In this document: in pieces, positions 21,844 through 32,000 of the stretch
How the letters are laid out: each line of letters opens with the position of its first letter
Position numbering within the stretch: the first letter of the stretch is position 1
From: Woeseia oceani
GTDB lineage: Bacteria > Pseudomonadota > Gammaproteobacteria > Steroidobacterales > Woeseiaceae
Length of the DNA: 64,000 nucleotides
Reading direction: 5' to 3'
Assembly: GCF_001677435.1 (NCBI RefSeq)
Contig: NZ_CP016268.1
Location: 3,585,001-3,649,000 of the forward strand
Made by a program: the position numbers and the translations under genes
Notes under the pieces: model-generated
The model's input: only the letters and a program-made list of their open reading frames with translations
What the model was told of the DNA's origin: nothing
Databases searched by the model: none

Positions 21844-21936
21844 ATCGGCTCTGAGACCGGTGTCTGCCTTACCTGCCGTTGTCGACAGCCGTTGACGGAA
21901 GACACGACCTGCAATTTCCACCACCCCTGAAACGAC

Positions 21937-21960
21937 AAACCCCGGCCGAAGCCGGGGTTT
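21937..21960. terminator. bidirectional terminator
   Basis: AAACCCCGGC-cgaa-GCCGGGGTTT is a perfect 10-bp stem with a stable tetraloop and A/T ends on both sides. It lies between the convergent PuuB-like gene and the Oar-like receptor gene and should terminate both transcripts. Confidence 0.85.
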
Positions 21961-22006
21961 GAAGGATCTTTGCAGAGCCGAAGCTCTACTGAATCAATAA
22001 CTACAC

Positions 22007-25000
22007 TTAGAAGCTCATGCGAGCGCCAAGGTAGAAGCGACGTGGCAATACCCAGTCGTTGGCTTCGCCAAAGCTGTAACTTGCGTCACCGCCCGACAGA
22101 TCCTGCTGGCGGGTAACCGCCTGGTCATCCAGTATGTTGAAGATGTCCAGGAAGAATTCCGCTTCGTACCGGTCAGCAAAGTCCATCACGTACTTGACGC
22201 GAACGTCCAGCGTGCCATAGGAAGGCGACTTCTGGCTGCCGACAGTGCCTGGCGCAAGCCAGCGTGTCGTGGTGCCATTGTCTTCATAGGCTGTACCCAC
22301 GCGAATCGGCGTATGACGGCTGTACTGCGAGAAGGTTTCGCTGTAGAGCGTACCGGAGTTCCAGTAGTAGGTAGCACCCACTTCGATGCCGTTCTCCCAA
22401 CGGTAGGAACCGGCCAGCTTCACCAGATGCTCGATGTTACCCGGCTGTGGCCCGTACACGTTCGGTGCACGCGGATCCAGGTACAGGAAGTCACCCTGCA
22501 GGTCGGCGTTACCGTCGGAGTTCGAGTTGCCCTTCGCATCGTTGTACGAGTAGGACGCCAGACCGAACCAGTTGCTGTCGGCACTGCGGCGCTTACGCCA
22601 GGTTACTTCCACACCCTGGTATTCGCGCTTGCCGCCAGCCAGGGTTGCGATGAAGTAGTTGGCCGTCGGCAGTGTATCGAAGCCGAAGTAAGACAACGGC
22701 AATGCATAGCCGCCAACCTGGGCAGGATCGGTGTAGAAGCCGAGGTCATAGTCTTCCATGATGTCTTCGGTTACACGGTCCGTGTAGGTGATCGCGATGC
22801 TCTGATCATTGGTGATCGACTGCTCGTAACCAACCATGATCTCGTCCGTGTACGGCGTCTTGGTGGTCGGCGCGAAGAAGCCGTCGGCACCCTGACTACC
22901 GCCACGTGTGCGGAAGGTCACCCACTGGTTGCCAACATAGATCTGCTCTTCACGAACTGAACCGGTCAGGGTCCCGGCAAACGACGTCATGTCGGTGCGA
23001 ATCGGATCGTAGTAACGACCGTAGAAGCCCCAGACTTTGCTGCGACCATCCCCTTTGAGGTCATAGATCACACTCAGGCGCGGTGCAATGTCGTAGTCAA
23101 ACGTAAAGACCTTCGAACCGTCGGTGGCAATGTGATCCCACTTCTCGGCACGCAAGCCCGCGTTGACTGTCCAGTGCTCGTCGATATTCCAGGAGTCCTG
23201 AATGAAGAACACATCACCTTCGGTCTTGAAGTTCGTCGGACCGGCTACGGTCTGTTCGATCTTGTAGACGTTGAAGTCACCCGTCGGGTTACCCGCCGTG
23301 CTGTTGAACGCCAATGCACTCAACTCGGCCTCATCGATATCGCCGGAACTGTCAGCATCAAGCAGTCCGAGGAAATAGGCAGAGTTGGCACTGGCAGCCA
23401 TTGCATCGATGATGCGCTGGTAATCGTCTTCCGAAACGTCACGATCACCGGTCCAGGTACCGCTCGTATAGTCAGCCAGCGTCAGGCCGGTATTGGCTGC
23501 ACCGATAGACGTGTACTGCGCACCGTCACCCGTGTAGACGAGGTCACGATTGTACTCGTTGGTAACCTGTGAATAACCCGCTTTGAACTCGTGCGAGCCG
23601 TAGGCTGTGTCGAGGAAGTATTCTGCAATCAGGTTGAAGCTTTCCTTGTTGCGGAACGTGATCGTGTCCGAACCGGAACCGCCCTTCTGCAGGTCCGCGT
23701 TGGTGATACCAACGGCTGCGGCGCCGGTGTAGGCAACGTCGTTTCTGCTCGACTTGTCAGCAGCGGTGTTACTCAGTTCGCCTTCGTGACTCACGAAGTT
23801 CGCCGTAAGGATCAGGTTCTCCCAGGCATGTGAGTATTCCAGCTTGTAGTTGTCACCACCTTGCACGTTCGCGAGGTCGCGGTTGACCACGACGTTCGGG
23901 TTCAAAGAACCGTTGCGCTCATAGGGATCGTTGAAGAATTCTGCAACAACCCGGTCGTTCTCGGTCGGCTGCCAGGTCATCTTGAAGAAACCAAGATCCT
24001 GATCGGCTTTAACCGTACGCGATACCGTATTGGTAGCCGGATTGACTACGTCTTCTTCACGCTCTTTCCGTTGGTAGGAACCGAAGAACCACAGCTTGTC
24101 CTTGATGATCGGTCCACCCAGTGTGAACGCGGTATCAAAGGTCGAGAAGGTTGCATCAGCTTCGTGCTTGTTGTCAGCAACCAGGCTGTCACTCTGCATG
24201 TAGTAGTTGACCGAGCCGTGGAACTCGTTACTACCAGACTTGGTAAGAACCCGAGATACCAGGCCCTGTCCACCTTCGTACTCAGCCGGAACGCCACCAG
24301 TAATGATTTGCTGTTCCTGGATGATTTCCGAGTTGAAGTTGGCGCCGAACAGGCCGGTCAGGTTGTCCGTGATATTGATGCCGTCGATGTAGTAGACGTT
24401 ATCGGACGAAGTACCTGCCGTGTTGCCGTTGGCATCGACGATATCGGAGTAGTTAACACCGGACTTCGAAGACGGGTTGCCATCGAGTGTCGGTTTGGTC
24501 GTCGGCGCAAGCTGCAAATATGCCTGGTAGTTACGACCGGTAGGCAGCGATTCCGTCAGGTCCAGCGTAACGTCCGTCGCTTGCAGCGCTGACGTGGTAT
24601 CAACCAACTGACCAAGGTCGCTGCGTCCGTAAGTAACAATCTCTTCGATTGCTGCGCTGGAGGTTGCTTGCAAGGTGTACGGAAGGTTGAACGTTCTTTC
24701 GGATACGACAAGCACGTTTTCGTTGCGTATTGGTTGATAGCCATCAGCATTGATGGTGACGACATATGCGTCCGAAGGATCAAGACCAGCAAGCCGGACT
24801 TCACCGTTGCTGTCAGTCACTGCGGATTTCTGGGCCAGACTTTCGCTGGTGCTGGCGGTCACTGTTGCACCGGCCAAAGGATTGCCACTGGCATCGGTAA
24901 CACTGACGCGCAGTGTACCGGTGTCGGCCAGGGCACCTGTGCTCAAGAGCAGTGCAACCGCACCCAGCTTGAGGTGCCGGGTGATGTTTTTAGTAATCAA
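22007..25000 (-). CDS. Oar-like TonB-dependent receptor with carboxypeptidase-regulatory domain
   Basis: A 997-residue outer-membrane receptor. Signal peptide LKLGAVALLLSTGALA, then an Ig-like carboxypeptidase-regulatory domain (about residues 27-115: GTLRVSVTDASGNPLAGATV), a plug (DNVYYIDGINITDNLTGLFG) and a large barrel ending LGARMSF. This order is that of the Oar group, used for large peptides, proteins or glycans. Residues 548-559 (DADSSGDIDEAE) form a canonical EF-hand calcium loop, unusual in a barrel. The start is TTG, supported by AAGGAG at good spacing. An inverted repeat lies 25-40 bp upstream of the start. Monocistronic. Confidence 0.9.
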   Translation of the reverse strand: MITKNITRHLKLGAVALLLSTGALADTGTLRVSVTDASGNPLAGATVTASTSESLAQKSAVTDSNGEVRLAGLDPSDAYVVTINADGYQPIRNENVLVVSERTFNLPYTLQATSSAAIEEIVTYGRSDLGQLVDTTSALQATDVTLDLTESLPTGRNYQAYLQLAPTTKPTLDGNPSSKSGVNYSDIVDANGNTAGTSSDNVYYIDGINITDNLTGLFGANFNSEIIQEQQIITGGVPAEYEGGQGLVSRVLTKSGSNEFHGSVNYYMQSDSLVADNKHEADATFSTFDTAFTLGGPIIKDKLWFFGSYQRKEREEDVVNPATNTVSRTVKADQDLGFFKMTWQPTENDRVVAEFFNDPYERNGSLNPNVVVNRDLANVQGGDNYKLEYSHAWENLILTANFVSHEGELSNTAADKSSRNDVAYTGAAAVGITNADLQKGGSGSDTITFRNKESFNLIAEYFLDTAYGSHEFKAGYSQVTNEYNRDLVYTGDGAQYTSIGAANTGLTLADYTSGTWTGDRDVSEDDYQRIIDAMAASANSAYFLGLLDADSSGDIDEAELSALAFNSTAGNPTGDFNVYKIEQTVAGPTNFKTEGDVFFIQDSWNIDEHWTVNAGLRAEKWDHIATDGSKVFTFDYDIAPRLSVIYDLKGDGRSKVWGFYGRYYDPIRTDMTSFAGTLTGSVREEQIYVGNQWVTFRTRGGSQGADGFFAPTTKTPYTDEIMVGYEQSITNDQSIAITYTDRVTEDIMEDYDLGFYTDPAQVGGYALPLSYFGFDTLPTANYFIATLAGGKREYQGVEVTWRKRRSADSNWFGLASYSYNDAKGNSNSDGNADLQGDFLYLDPRAPNVYGPQPGNIEHLVKLAGSYRWENGIEVGATYYWNSGTLYSETFSQYSRHTPIRVGTAYEDNGTTTRWLAPGTVGSQKSPSYGTLDVRVKYVMDFADRYEAEFFLDIFNILDDQAVTRQQDLSGGDASYSFGEANDWVLPRRFYLGARMSF

Positions 25001-25403
25001 GGGAGGTCTCCTTAAATATTTTGAGTAAGAAGGTTCTTACATCTGTTTCGTTGCTTTTGGCACACAACGAGTGGCGACTTTATATCACCGGATGGAATAA
25101 GAGTCTATGGCAGAATTCAGGTACTTCGGGTGCTGCGAGCGGATAAGTGCACCTTCGACCAGCACCGCAATGGTTGTTGCAAAATCGCTACACGTGATTA
25201 AGGTAAGTTGCCAAAAGTCGCCGACCCGGCTCACAGCCCAGCCATGGTGGGCATGCACGCCTGACACCACAACAGGCAGTGCATAGCGATCGGCAAGCAC
25301 GCCGGAGTAAGCCGCGAATGCGCCACCAACGCTGTGCTCTGGCGGCTGCCCGCGGACTTGATCCACGTATGTCTTTGCCGATTACACAGGTATTCTCTCG
25401 CCA
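25001..25403. other. promoter region of the Oar-like receptor and DMT transporter
   Basis: About 400 bp between divergent genes. It contains the inverted repeat GTAAGAA-gg-TTCTTAC at 25025-25040. A minus-strand open frame at 25085-25366 has no ribosome-binding site and a poor composition, and I do not call it. Confidence 0.5.
25025..25040. promoter_or_regulatory. inverted repeat upstream of the Oar-like receptor
   Basis: GTAAGAA and TTCTTAC are perfect 7-bp inverted arms with a 2-bp spacer, ending about 25 bp before the TTG start. It could be an operator or a 5'-leader hairpin. No known motif is matched. Confidence 0.35.
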
Positions 25404-26327
25404 ATGAAGCAAGGCAAATCGACAACCGGCGCGCACAAGGAACATACCGTGCTCGGCATGGCCGCCGGTCTCGGCGCCTACCTCATGTTTGCGATCATGT
25501 ACGCCTTCGCCAAATTGCTCAGCGACAATCACTCGGTCTTCGAGATTGCTTTCTACCGCAACCTTATCGCCAGCGTTCCCTTTCTGATTCTGGTTTTCGG
25601 CCTGGGGCGGCGCGAGATCCTGGTGATCAACAGCAAGCCGGGGCTGGTCGGTCTGCGCGCAGCATTGGGGTCACTTACACTTGCAACGACTTTTTTCGCG
25701 TTTTCCCTGATGCCAATGGCCGACACGACGACGCTGTTATTCACCGCGTCGTTATTCGTGCCGGTACTCGGGGTGATCTTCCTGCGGGAACAGGTCGGCC
25801 CGTACCGCTGGACCGCTGTCGTCATTGGCTTCGCCGGCGTCCTGATCATGACGCGACCATCCGGTGACATTTATTTGCTCGGTGTATCGGTCGCGCTGGC
25901 AGCCGCCTGTTTGCAGGCAGTGTTGCAAATTGTCTTGCGCTATCTCGGTCGGTTCGAAAGCCCGGAAACGACCAGCTTCTACTTTTTCATCATCGGCACA
26001 CTGATCATGGCGCTGCCCCTGCCATTTATCGCCGTGCGACCGAGCCTCGATGAAATCCCACTGCTGGTGGGCGTCGGCCTGTCCGGTGCCGCGGCTCAAT
26101 GGCTGCTGTCGACCGCTTTTCGCAATGCGCCGGTGGCGATCGTCACGGTATTCAATTACAGCGGCATCGTTTGGGCGACGTTGCTCGGCTGGATGATTTG
26201 GAACGACTGGCCATTGCCGCAGGTCCTGGTGGGGGCGGCCATTATCGTTGCCTCGAACCTGCTGGTCATCTGGCGGGAGAGCCGCCTGCAACGGCTCTCG
26301 GAGGCGCACATTCGAGCGAAACTGTAG
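25404..26327 (+). CDS. EamA/DMT family transporter
   Basis: A 307-residue inner-membrane transporter with two EamA repeats and about ten membrane helices. The first repeat runs from LGAYLMFAIMYAFAKLLSDN to GVIFLREQVGPYRW; the second has the matching AAAQWLLSTAFRNAPVAIVT. Such proteins export or import small metabolites; the substrate is unknown. It shares its overall design with a second DMT transporter at 39428-40348. The N-terminal 17 residues are hydrophilic and cytoplasmic. Confidence 0.88.
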   Translation: MKQGKSTTGAHKEHTVLGMAAGLGAYLMFAIMYAFAKLLSDNHSVFEIAFYRNLIASVPFLILVFGLGRREILVINSKPGLVGLRAALGSLTLATTFFAFSLMPMADTTTLLFTASLFVPVLGVIFLREQVGPYRWTAVVIGFAGVLIMTRPSGDIYLLGVSVALAAACLQAVLQIVLRYLGRFESPETTSFYFFIIGTLIMALPLPFIAVRPSLDEIPLLVGVGLSGAAAQWLLSTAFRNAPVAIVTVFNYSGIVWATLLGWMIWNDWPLPQVLVGAAIIVASNLLVIWRESRLQRLSEAHIRAKL

Positions 26328-26459
26328 GGCCACCTTAGCCCAGTAATTTCAGATACCTGCGACAAAATCAAAGAATTGACAAGATCGCTTTAATGAACGC
26401 AGCCTTCTTGGGATACTTGCGCGCTCTGTTAATGACCACAACCCGTTCCCGGAACAGTC

Positions 26460-27845
26460 TTGGTGGCAATACCCAAAAAAGAAAGCTCCCTGCTGCTGGC
26501 GACCGCCTGCGCCATCGTCGCGGGCGGCTGCAGCGTGTCGGCAATCAGCCCTGAGACCGAGGAAACTCCGGCACCCGCCAGTTGGGCGCGTGGCGGCACT
26601 CCTGGTGATATAGGGCAAAACTGGCTGCATACTTTCAGCGATCCGCAACTTGAAACACTGGTCAGCGAATCAGCCGAAAACAACTATGTTCTCAAACAGG
26701 AACGCGAACGCCTGTACTCCGCGGAACAGGCCGTCCGTTTAAGTCGTTCCAATCGTTACCCTGCACTTGACGTCTCACTCGGCGGCGCGCGCCGTTCGAC
26801 GGAAAGCAGCGCAGGCGTCAGTGAGAGTTTTGACATTGGCGTGGACGGTCGCTGGAACGTCGATATCTGGCGGCAACTCAGTAAACAGCAGCAAGCGACC
26901 GAGCTGGCGCTGGCCGCGCAACGCGCCCGCCTGCAATCCGTCGAACGGGATATAGCAGCAACCACGGCGCAACAGTATTTCGATGTCATCGAAGCCAGGC
27001 AGCTGCTTGAAGTGGCGAGCCGCCGCCTGAGCAACGCGAATGAAAGTCGCGATATTGTCGCCAGCGGTTACCGGCAGGGGCTGAATGATGCGCTGGATCT
27101 GTATCTCGCGCGCAATCAGGTGGAACGGGAGCGAGCCAATTTTGCATCCCAGGAACAAGCGCTGCTCGAGGCCGTCGCCGACCTGCAACTGTCACTGGCC
27201 CGCTATCCGGACGGCAATATGCCGATTGAAAGCAAATTGCCGGTACTTGTTGATGCCTTACCTACCGGGCTCCCGTCAGAACTACTGACCCGCCGTCCTG
27301 ACGTACAGGAAGCATGGCTCAACCTGCTGGCAACAGACGCCGAGCTGGCCGCCGCACACAAAGCGCGCTTCCCCAGTTTGTCGATAGTGGGCAGCAGCAG
27401 CCGGACGACCGATGCGTTCTCCGAGCTACTCGACGGTGGCGTGTCCGCATGGTCGCTGGCTTTCAGTCTTACCCAACCGCTGTTCGATGCAGGCCGGCTT
27501 GCGGCGCTGGAAGAACAAGCCGCAGCGCGGGTACGTATCGCCGAACAGCAATACCTCGACCTGGTTTATCGTGCGTTTGCTGACGTGGAAAACTCCATTT
27601 CCCGCACAGCATCGCTGGAACAACGCTACGACGCCTTGCTTGAAGCTGAGAAAAATTCTCGAGCGGCCCTGGAGCTGGCGCTTGAACAATACCAGCGCGG
27701 GCTGGTCCCATATACGACGGTATTAGAGTCACAAAGACAGGCGTTCGACGCCGAAGCTACTGTCGTACAACTGACTAATCAACGCTTGCAGAATCGCATT
27801 GGGCTTCATCTTGCGCTCGGCGGCGAATTTGTAACGGCGAACTGA
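26460..27845 (+). CDS. RND efflux outer-membrane lipoprotein, NodT/OprM family
   Basis: Outer-membrane channel of a tripartite drug pump, 461 residues. The lipoprotein signal (LLLATACAIVAGGCSV) is followed by two OEP domains: LETLVSESAENNYVLKQERE, and later LLTRRPDVQEAWLNLLATDA, a hallmark of NodT-type channels. The start is a TTG or the adjacent GTG at 26463; both give the same signal peptide. The adaptor gene begins 3 bp after its stop, so the three genes form an operon. Confidence 0.9.
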   Translation: MVAIPKKESSLLLATACAIVAGGCSVSAISPETEETPAPASWARGGTPGDIGQNWLHTFSDPQLETLVSESAENNYVLKQERERLYSAEQAVRLSRSNRYPALDVSLGGARRSTESSAGVSESFDIGVDGRWNVDIWRQLSKQQQATELALAAQRARLQSVERDIAATTAQQYFDVIEARQLLEVASRRLSNANESRDIVASGYRQGLNDALDLYLARNQVERERANFASQEQALLEAVADLQLSLARYPDGNMPIESKLPVLVDALPTGLPSELLTRRPDVQEAWLNLLATDAELAAAHKARFPSLSIVGSSSRTTDAFSELLDGGVSAWSLAFSLTQPLFDAGRLAALEEQAAARVRIAEQQYLDLVYRAFADVENSISRTASLEQRYDALLEAEKNSRAALELALEQYQRGLVPYTTVLESQRQAFDAEATVVQLTNQRLQNRIGLHLALGGEFVTAN

Positions 27846-27848
27846 ACA

Positions 27849-29096
27849 ATGGCACTAAGACTGAAGAAAGTTATTCCAATCGCGATTCTCGGCAGCCTCG
27901 TACTCGTTGCCACGCTGATCAAGATGAACCCACCGTCTACGCCGCAGCGGAATGATTTCAGCGGACCACAGATGTCGGTAGAAGCCGTTACGGTTACACC
28001 GCAGGATTACCGCATCAGGCTCGAGAGCTACGGAACCATACAGCCACGCACCCAGAGCATGCTGGTAGCCCAGGTTGGCGGGCAGATTGTCTCCGTCAAT
28101 CCCAACGTCCGTGATGGCGGCTTTTTTGAGAAAGGCGACATCCTCGTCTCTATCGATGACCGTGACTACGCTGCCGATGTAAGAATCGCCGAGGCATCGC
28201 TCGCAGATGCCCGACAAGCATTGGCGGAAGCCGAAGCGCGTACCAATCAGGCCCGTGAAGACTGGGCCCGACTGGGCAATAACGGCGAGCCGTCGGATCT
28301 GGTGCTGCGCGTACCGCAACTTGAAGCAGCACGAGCGCGCGTTCTTTCTGCCGAGTCCACGCTGGAAAAGACCAAGCTGGATCTGCAACGCACCAAGATA
28401 CGCGCACCGTTTGCAGGTCGCGTGCTGCGCAAGTTTGTCGATCAGGGTCAGGTCGTTTCACAAAACGCCCAGATTGCAGAAATTTACGCGACAGACGTCG
28501 TTGAAATCCGCCTGCCTCTCCGGAATCGCGATCTGCCATTTATCGATTTGCCTGAAGCCTACCGTTATTCCAACGCCGTTGAGAATGTCGGTGCGGCCGT
28601 CGAAATAGAATCGGAGCTTGCGGGTGACACAACCTGGCAGGCTACGTTGGTTCGCACCGAAGGCGCAATAGACGAAACGGCACGGCAGCTGCACGTTATC
28701 GCGCAGATAGATAATCCGTTCGGCTCCGCTGGCGACGGCCAGATTCCATTGAAGATTGGTCAGTACGTTACCGCACGCCTGGCTGGCAATATCGTTTCTG
28801 ATGCCCTGGTCATTCCCAACACCGCGATCTATCAGGGCACCTACGTGTACATCGTGGAAGATGGTTTGTTACGCCGCCGCGACATCGACATTGCCTGGCA
28901 GAACGATGCCGAGGCAGTGGTCGCGCAGGGCCTGGAACCGAATGACCAGCTCGTGACCACGCCGCTCGGCCAGGTAACCTCCGGACTGCGGGTTTCTGTC
29001 ATAGGTGAAGAACCGGATCAAAAATCGGCCGCCAAGCGTCGTGGCGGTCCGGACGGTGCAGGCCCGGTCGGCGCTAATCGAGGAGCCAGGCAATGA
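27849..29096 (+). CDS. RND efflux periplasmic adaptor
   Basis: Membrane-fusion protein of the pump, 415 residues. It starts with an anchor helix (VIPIAILGSLVLVATLIKM), then a lipoyl half (MLVAQVGGQIVSVNPNVRDG), a coiled-coil hairpin (ADARQALAEAEARTNQARED), the second lipoyl half (TKIRAPFAGRVLRKFVDQGQ) and a barrel domain. The tail is basic and Gly-rich. Its stop overlaps the permease start (ATGA at 29093-29096), which indicates coupled translation. Confidence 0.92.
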   Translation: MALRLKKVIPIAILGSLVLVATLIKMNPPSTPQRNDFSGPQMSVEAVTVTPQDYRIRLESYGTIQPRTQSMLVAQVGGQIVSVNPNVRDGGFFEKGDILVSIDDRDYAADVRIAEASLADARQALAEAEARTNQAREDWARLGNNGEPSDLVLRVPQLEAARARVLSAESTLEKTKLDLQRTKIRAPFAGRVLRKFVDQGQVVSQNAQIAEIYATDVVEIRLPLRNRDLPFIDLPEAYRYSNAVENVGAAVEIESELAGDTTWQATLVRTEGAIDETARQLHVIAQIDNPFGSAGDGQIPLKIGQYVTARLAGNIVSDALVIPNTAIYQGTYVYIVEDGLLRRRDIDIAWQNDAEAVVAQGLEPNDQLVTTPLGQVTSGLRVSVIGEEPDQKSAAKRRGGPDGAGPVGANRGARQ

Positions 29097-32000
29097 TATC
29101 GTGGTTCGCAAGAAACTCGGTGGCCGCCAACTTGTTGATGGTCACGATTCTTGTCGGCGGCATACTCGCGCTGCAAAACGGAGTTCGGCTTGAGATTTTT
29201 CCACCGTCCGACCCGGATACCATCACAATCTCTGTGCCGCTGCGTGGCGCGACCCCTGAAGACGTCGAGCTTGGTGTCGCGGTTCGCATTGAAGAAGCTG
29301 TCAAAGACCTTGAAGGCATAGATCGCATCGTTTCACGATCAAGCGAAGGCAGCACCAACGTCCAGATAGAAACTGACCCCGCGTACGATGCGCGCGAACT
29401 TCTGAACGACATCAAGAGTCGCGTTGACGCCATCAACACATTTCCTGCCGACACGGAAAAGCCCGTCATCGGATTGCGAATGCGCTCATATGGCGTTGTC
29501 GACGTAGTCGTTGCCGGTGACCACACTGAAGATGAAATTCGAATGTTTGCGGAACAGGTACGCGATGACCTGTTACGCATAGAAGGCATTACCCAGGCAA
29601 GCCTGAACGCTGTACGCCAGTACGAGATAGCGATCGAAGTATCGCCGGACCGGCTGCGCGAATTCGACGTCACACTGGCCAATATTGCACAAGCCATTCG
29701 CAGCAGCTCAGTCGATTTGTCGGGCGGTAACGTGCGCACGGAAAGTGGCGATGTACTGATTCGCTCCAAGGGGCAGGCCTACCGCCGCGCCGACTTCGAA
29801 GAGATTGTTGTGAAAACCAACGCCGACGGCAGCATCGTGCGGGTTGGCGACATTGCCACTGTGATCGATGGCTTTGTCGAAGACTCGATGCGTACGCGCT
29901 TCAACGGCAAACACGCCGCTTTTGTAACGGTATCGCGCGTCGGCAACCAAAGCGCCATTGCAATCGCGGAAAAAGTTAAAGAGTACATCGCGTCGAAACA
30001 GCCTTCGATGCCGGTGGGACTCGAGCTCAGTTACTGGGACGATGACTCGGCGCGCCTCAAGGACCGGCTTGGCATCATGACCAGCAGCGCCATCCAGGGC
30101 AGCATACTCGTCATCCTGTTGTTGTCGCTGTTCTTGCGCCCTGCTATCGCAATCTGGGTATTCCTTGGCATTCCGATCAGCTTTTTCGGCGCGTTCATCA
30201 TCATGTATTTGTTCGATGTCAGCCTGAACATGATGAGTGCGTTCGGCTTCATCATCGTGCTGGGTATCGTCGTCGACGATGCCATTGTGACCGGCGAAAA
30301 TGTGTATGCACGCCTGCGAACCGGCGAGGCGGGCCTGGCCGCATCGATTCAGGGCACGAAAGAAGTCGCGATCCCCGTCACGTTCGGCATTCTCACAACC
30401 ATAGCCGCGTTCATGCCGCTGGCTTTTATCGAAGGCCGGCTGGGTGAATTCTTTGCACCCATTCCCGCCGTGGTCATTCCGGTGCTGCTGTTCTCATTGA
30501 TTGAGTCAAAGTTGATACTGCCGTCGCACCTCAAGCACATCAAATTAAACGAGTCGAGCAAAAAGGCATCACGGTTCCAGGCCTGGCAAACCCGCTTCGC
30601 TGACAATTTCGAAAACTTCATCGTCAAATACTACGAACCGGTATTGAAAAAGGCATTGCGTCACCGCTATTCGACCATGGCCGTATTTACCGGCGTCCTG
30701 ATCATAATGATTGCGCTGATTACCAGCGGCTGGACACGCTTTGTGGCCTTCGAACGATCGCCCGGAGAAACAGCAACGGCCTCACTGGCAATGCCGGCGG
30801 GAACGCCATTCGAAATCACCAACCGTAATGCGGAAAAGATCAGCCAGGCGGCCGACGCATTACAGAAAAAATACGTCGACCCGGAAACCGGGCAAAGCAT
30901 GATCACGAATATTCTGACCACGGTCAGCAACACGTCCGCACGCATCCAAATGGAAACCGTGCCCCGCCAGAATCGTACGATCCCGTTTTCGATATCTGAA
31001 ATGAACAATGAATGGCGACGCGCAGTGGGCACGGTACCGGGTGCCGAAAGCCTGATTTTCCGCGCCTCCTTCTTCCGCGCAGGCGACCCGATCGATGTCC
31101 AGTTCAGCGGCAACTCGCTGCAGACACTGAGTGCAGTTGGTGACCAACTCAAGAACCACCTCGCCACCTACCCGGGCGTATTCGAGATTGCGGACAGCTT
31201 GTCGAATGGCAAAGAGGAGCTGCAAATCGACCTGACGCCCCAGGGCCATGTGCTGGGCCTGACCCGCAGCGACATCGTCAACCAGGTCGGACAAGCGTTC
31301 AAGGGCCTGCAGGCGCAACGCATTCAACGCGGCCGGGATGACATCCGCGTACTGGTCCGTTACCCGATCGGAGAACGCAGCACCATCGCATCACTCAATG
31401 AAATGCTGATTACTGCGCCGGACGGACGCCAGATTCCGTTGTCCAATGTTGCCAGTATCAAGCCGGGCCGTGGCCCGTCAGAAATTCGCCGCATCGACGG
31501 TTACCGGGTATTGAACGTAACCGCGGACGTGGACAAGGACAACACCAACATGACAGTCATGCTGGCCGACATTCGCGCGCACCTGGATGAAATGCTGGTG
31601 AAATACCCCGGTATCAGCTACACAATTGAAGGCGAACAACGACGCCAACAGGAAACCTTCGGCAGTCTGCAACTCGGCGTGATCGTTGTCTTGTTCGCTA
31701 TCTACTGCATGCTGGCGCTGCCGCTGAAATCTTACGCGCAACCATTGATCGTTATGGCGGTCATTCCCTTCGGTTTCATAGGCGCGATTATTGGCCACTG
31801 GTTGATGGGGCAAACCGTTACCATACTGAGCGTACTTGGTTTGATGGCATTAACCGGCGTTGTGATTAATGACAGCCTTGTGCTGGTCGACTACATCAAT
31901 CAGCGGCACCGGGCGGGTGGCGAGAAACTGCTCGCGGCTGTTGAACGGGCGGGTGTCGCGAGATTCAGGCCGGTACTGCTGACCTCGCTGACAACCTTCT

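Noticed and set aside
25085-25366. Minus-strand open frame of 93 codons upstream of the Oar-like receptor
   Set aside because: GTG start without a ribosome-binding site, composition not protein-like, and it occupies the receptor's promoter region.
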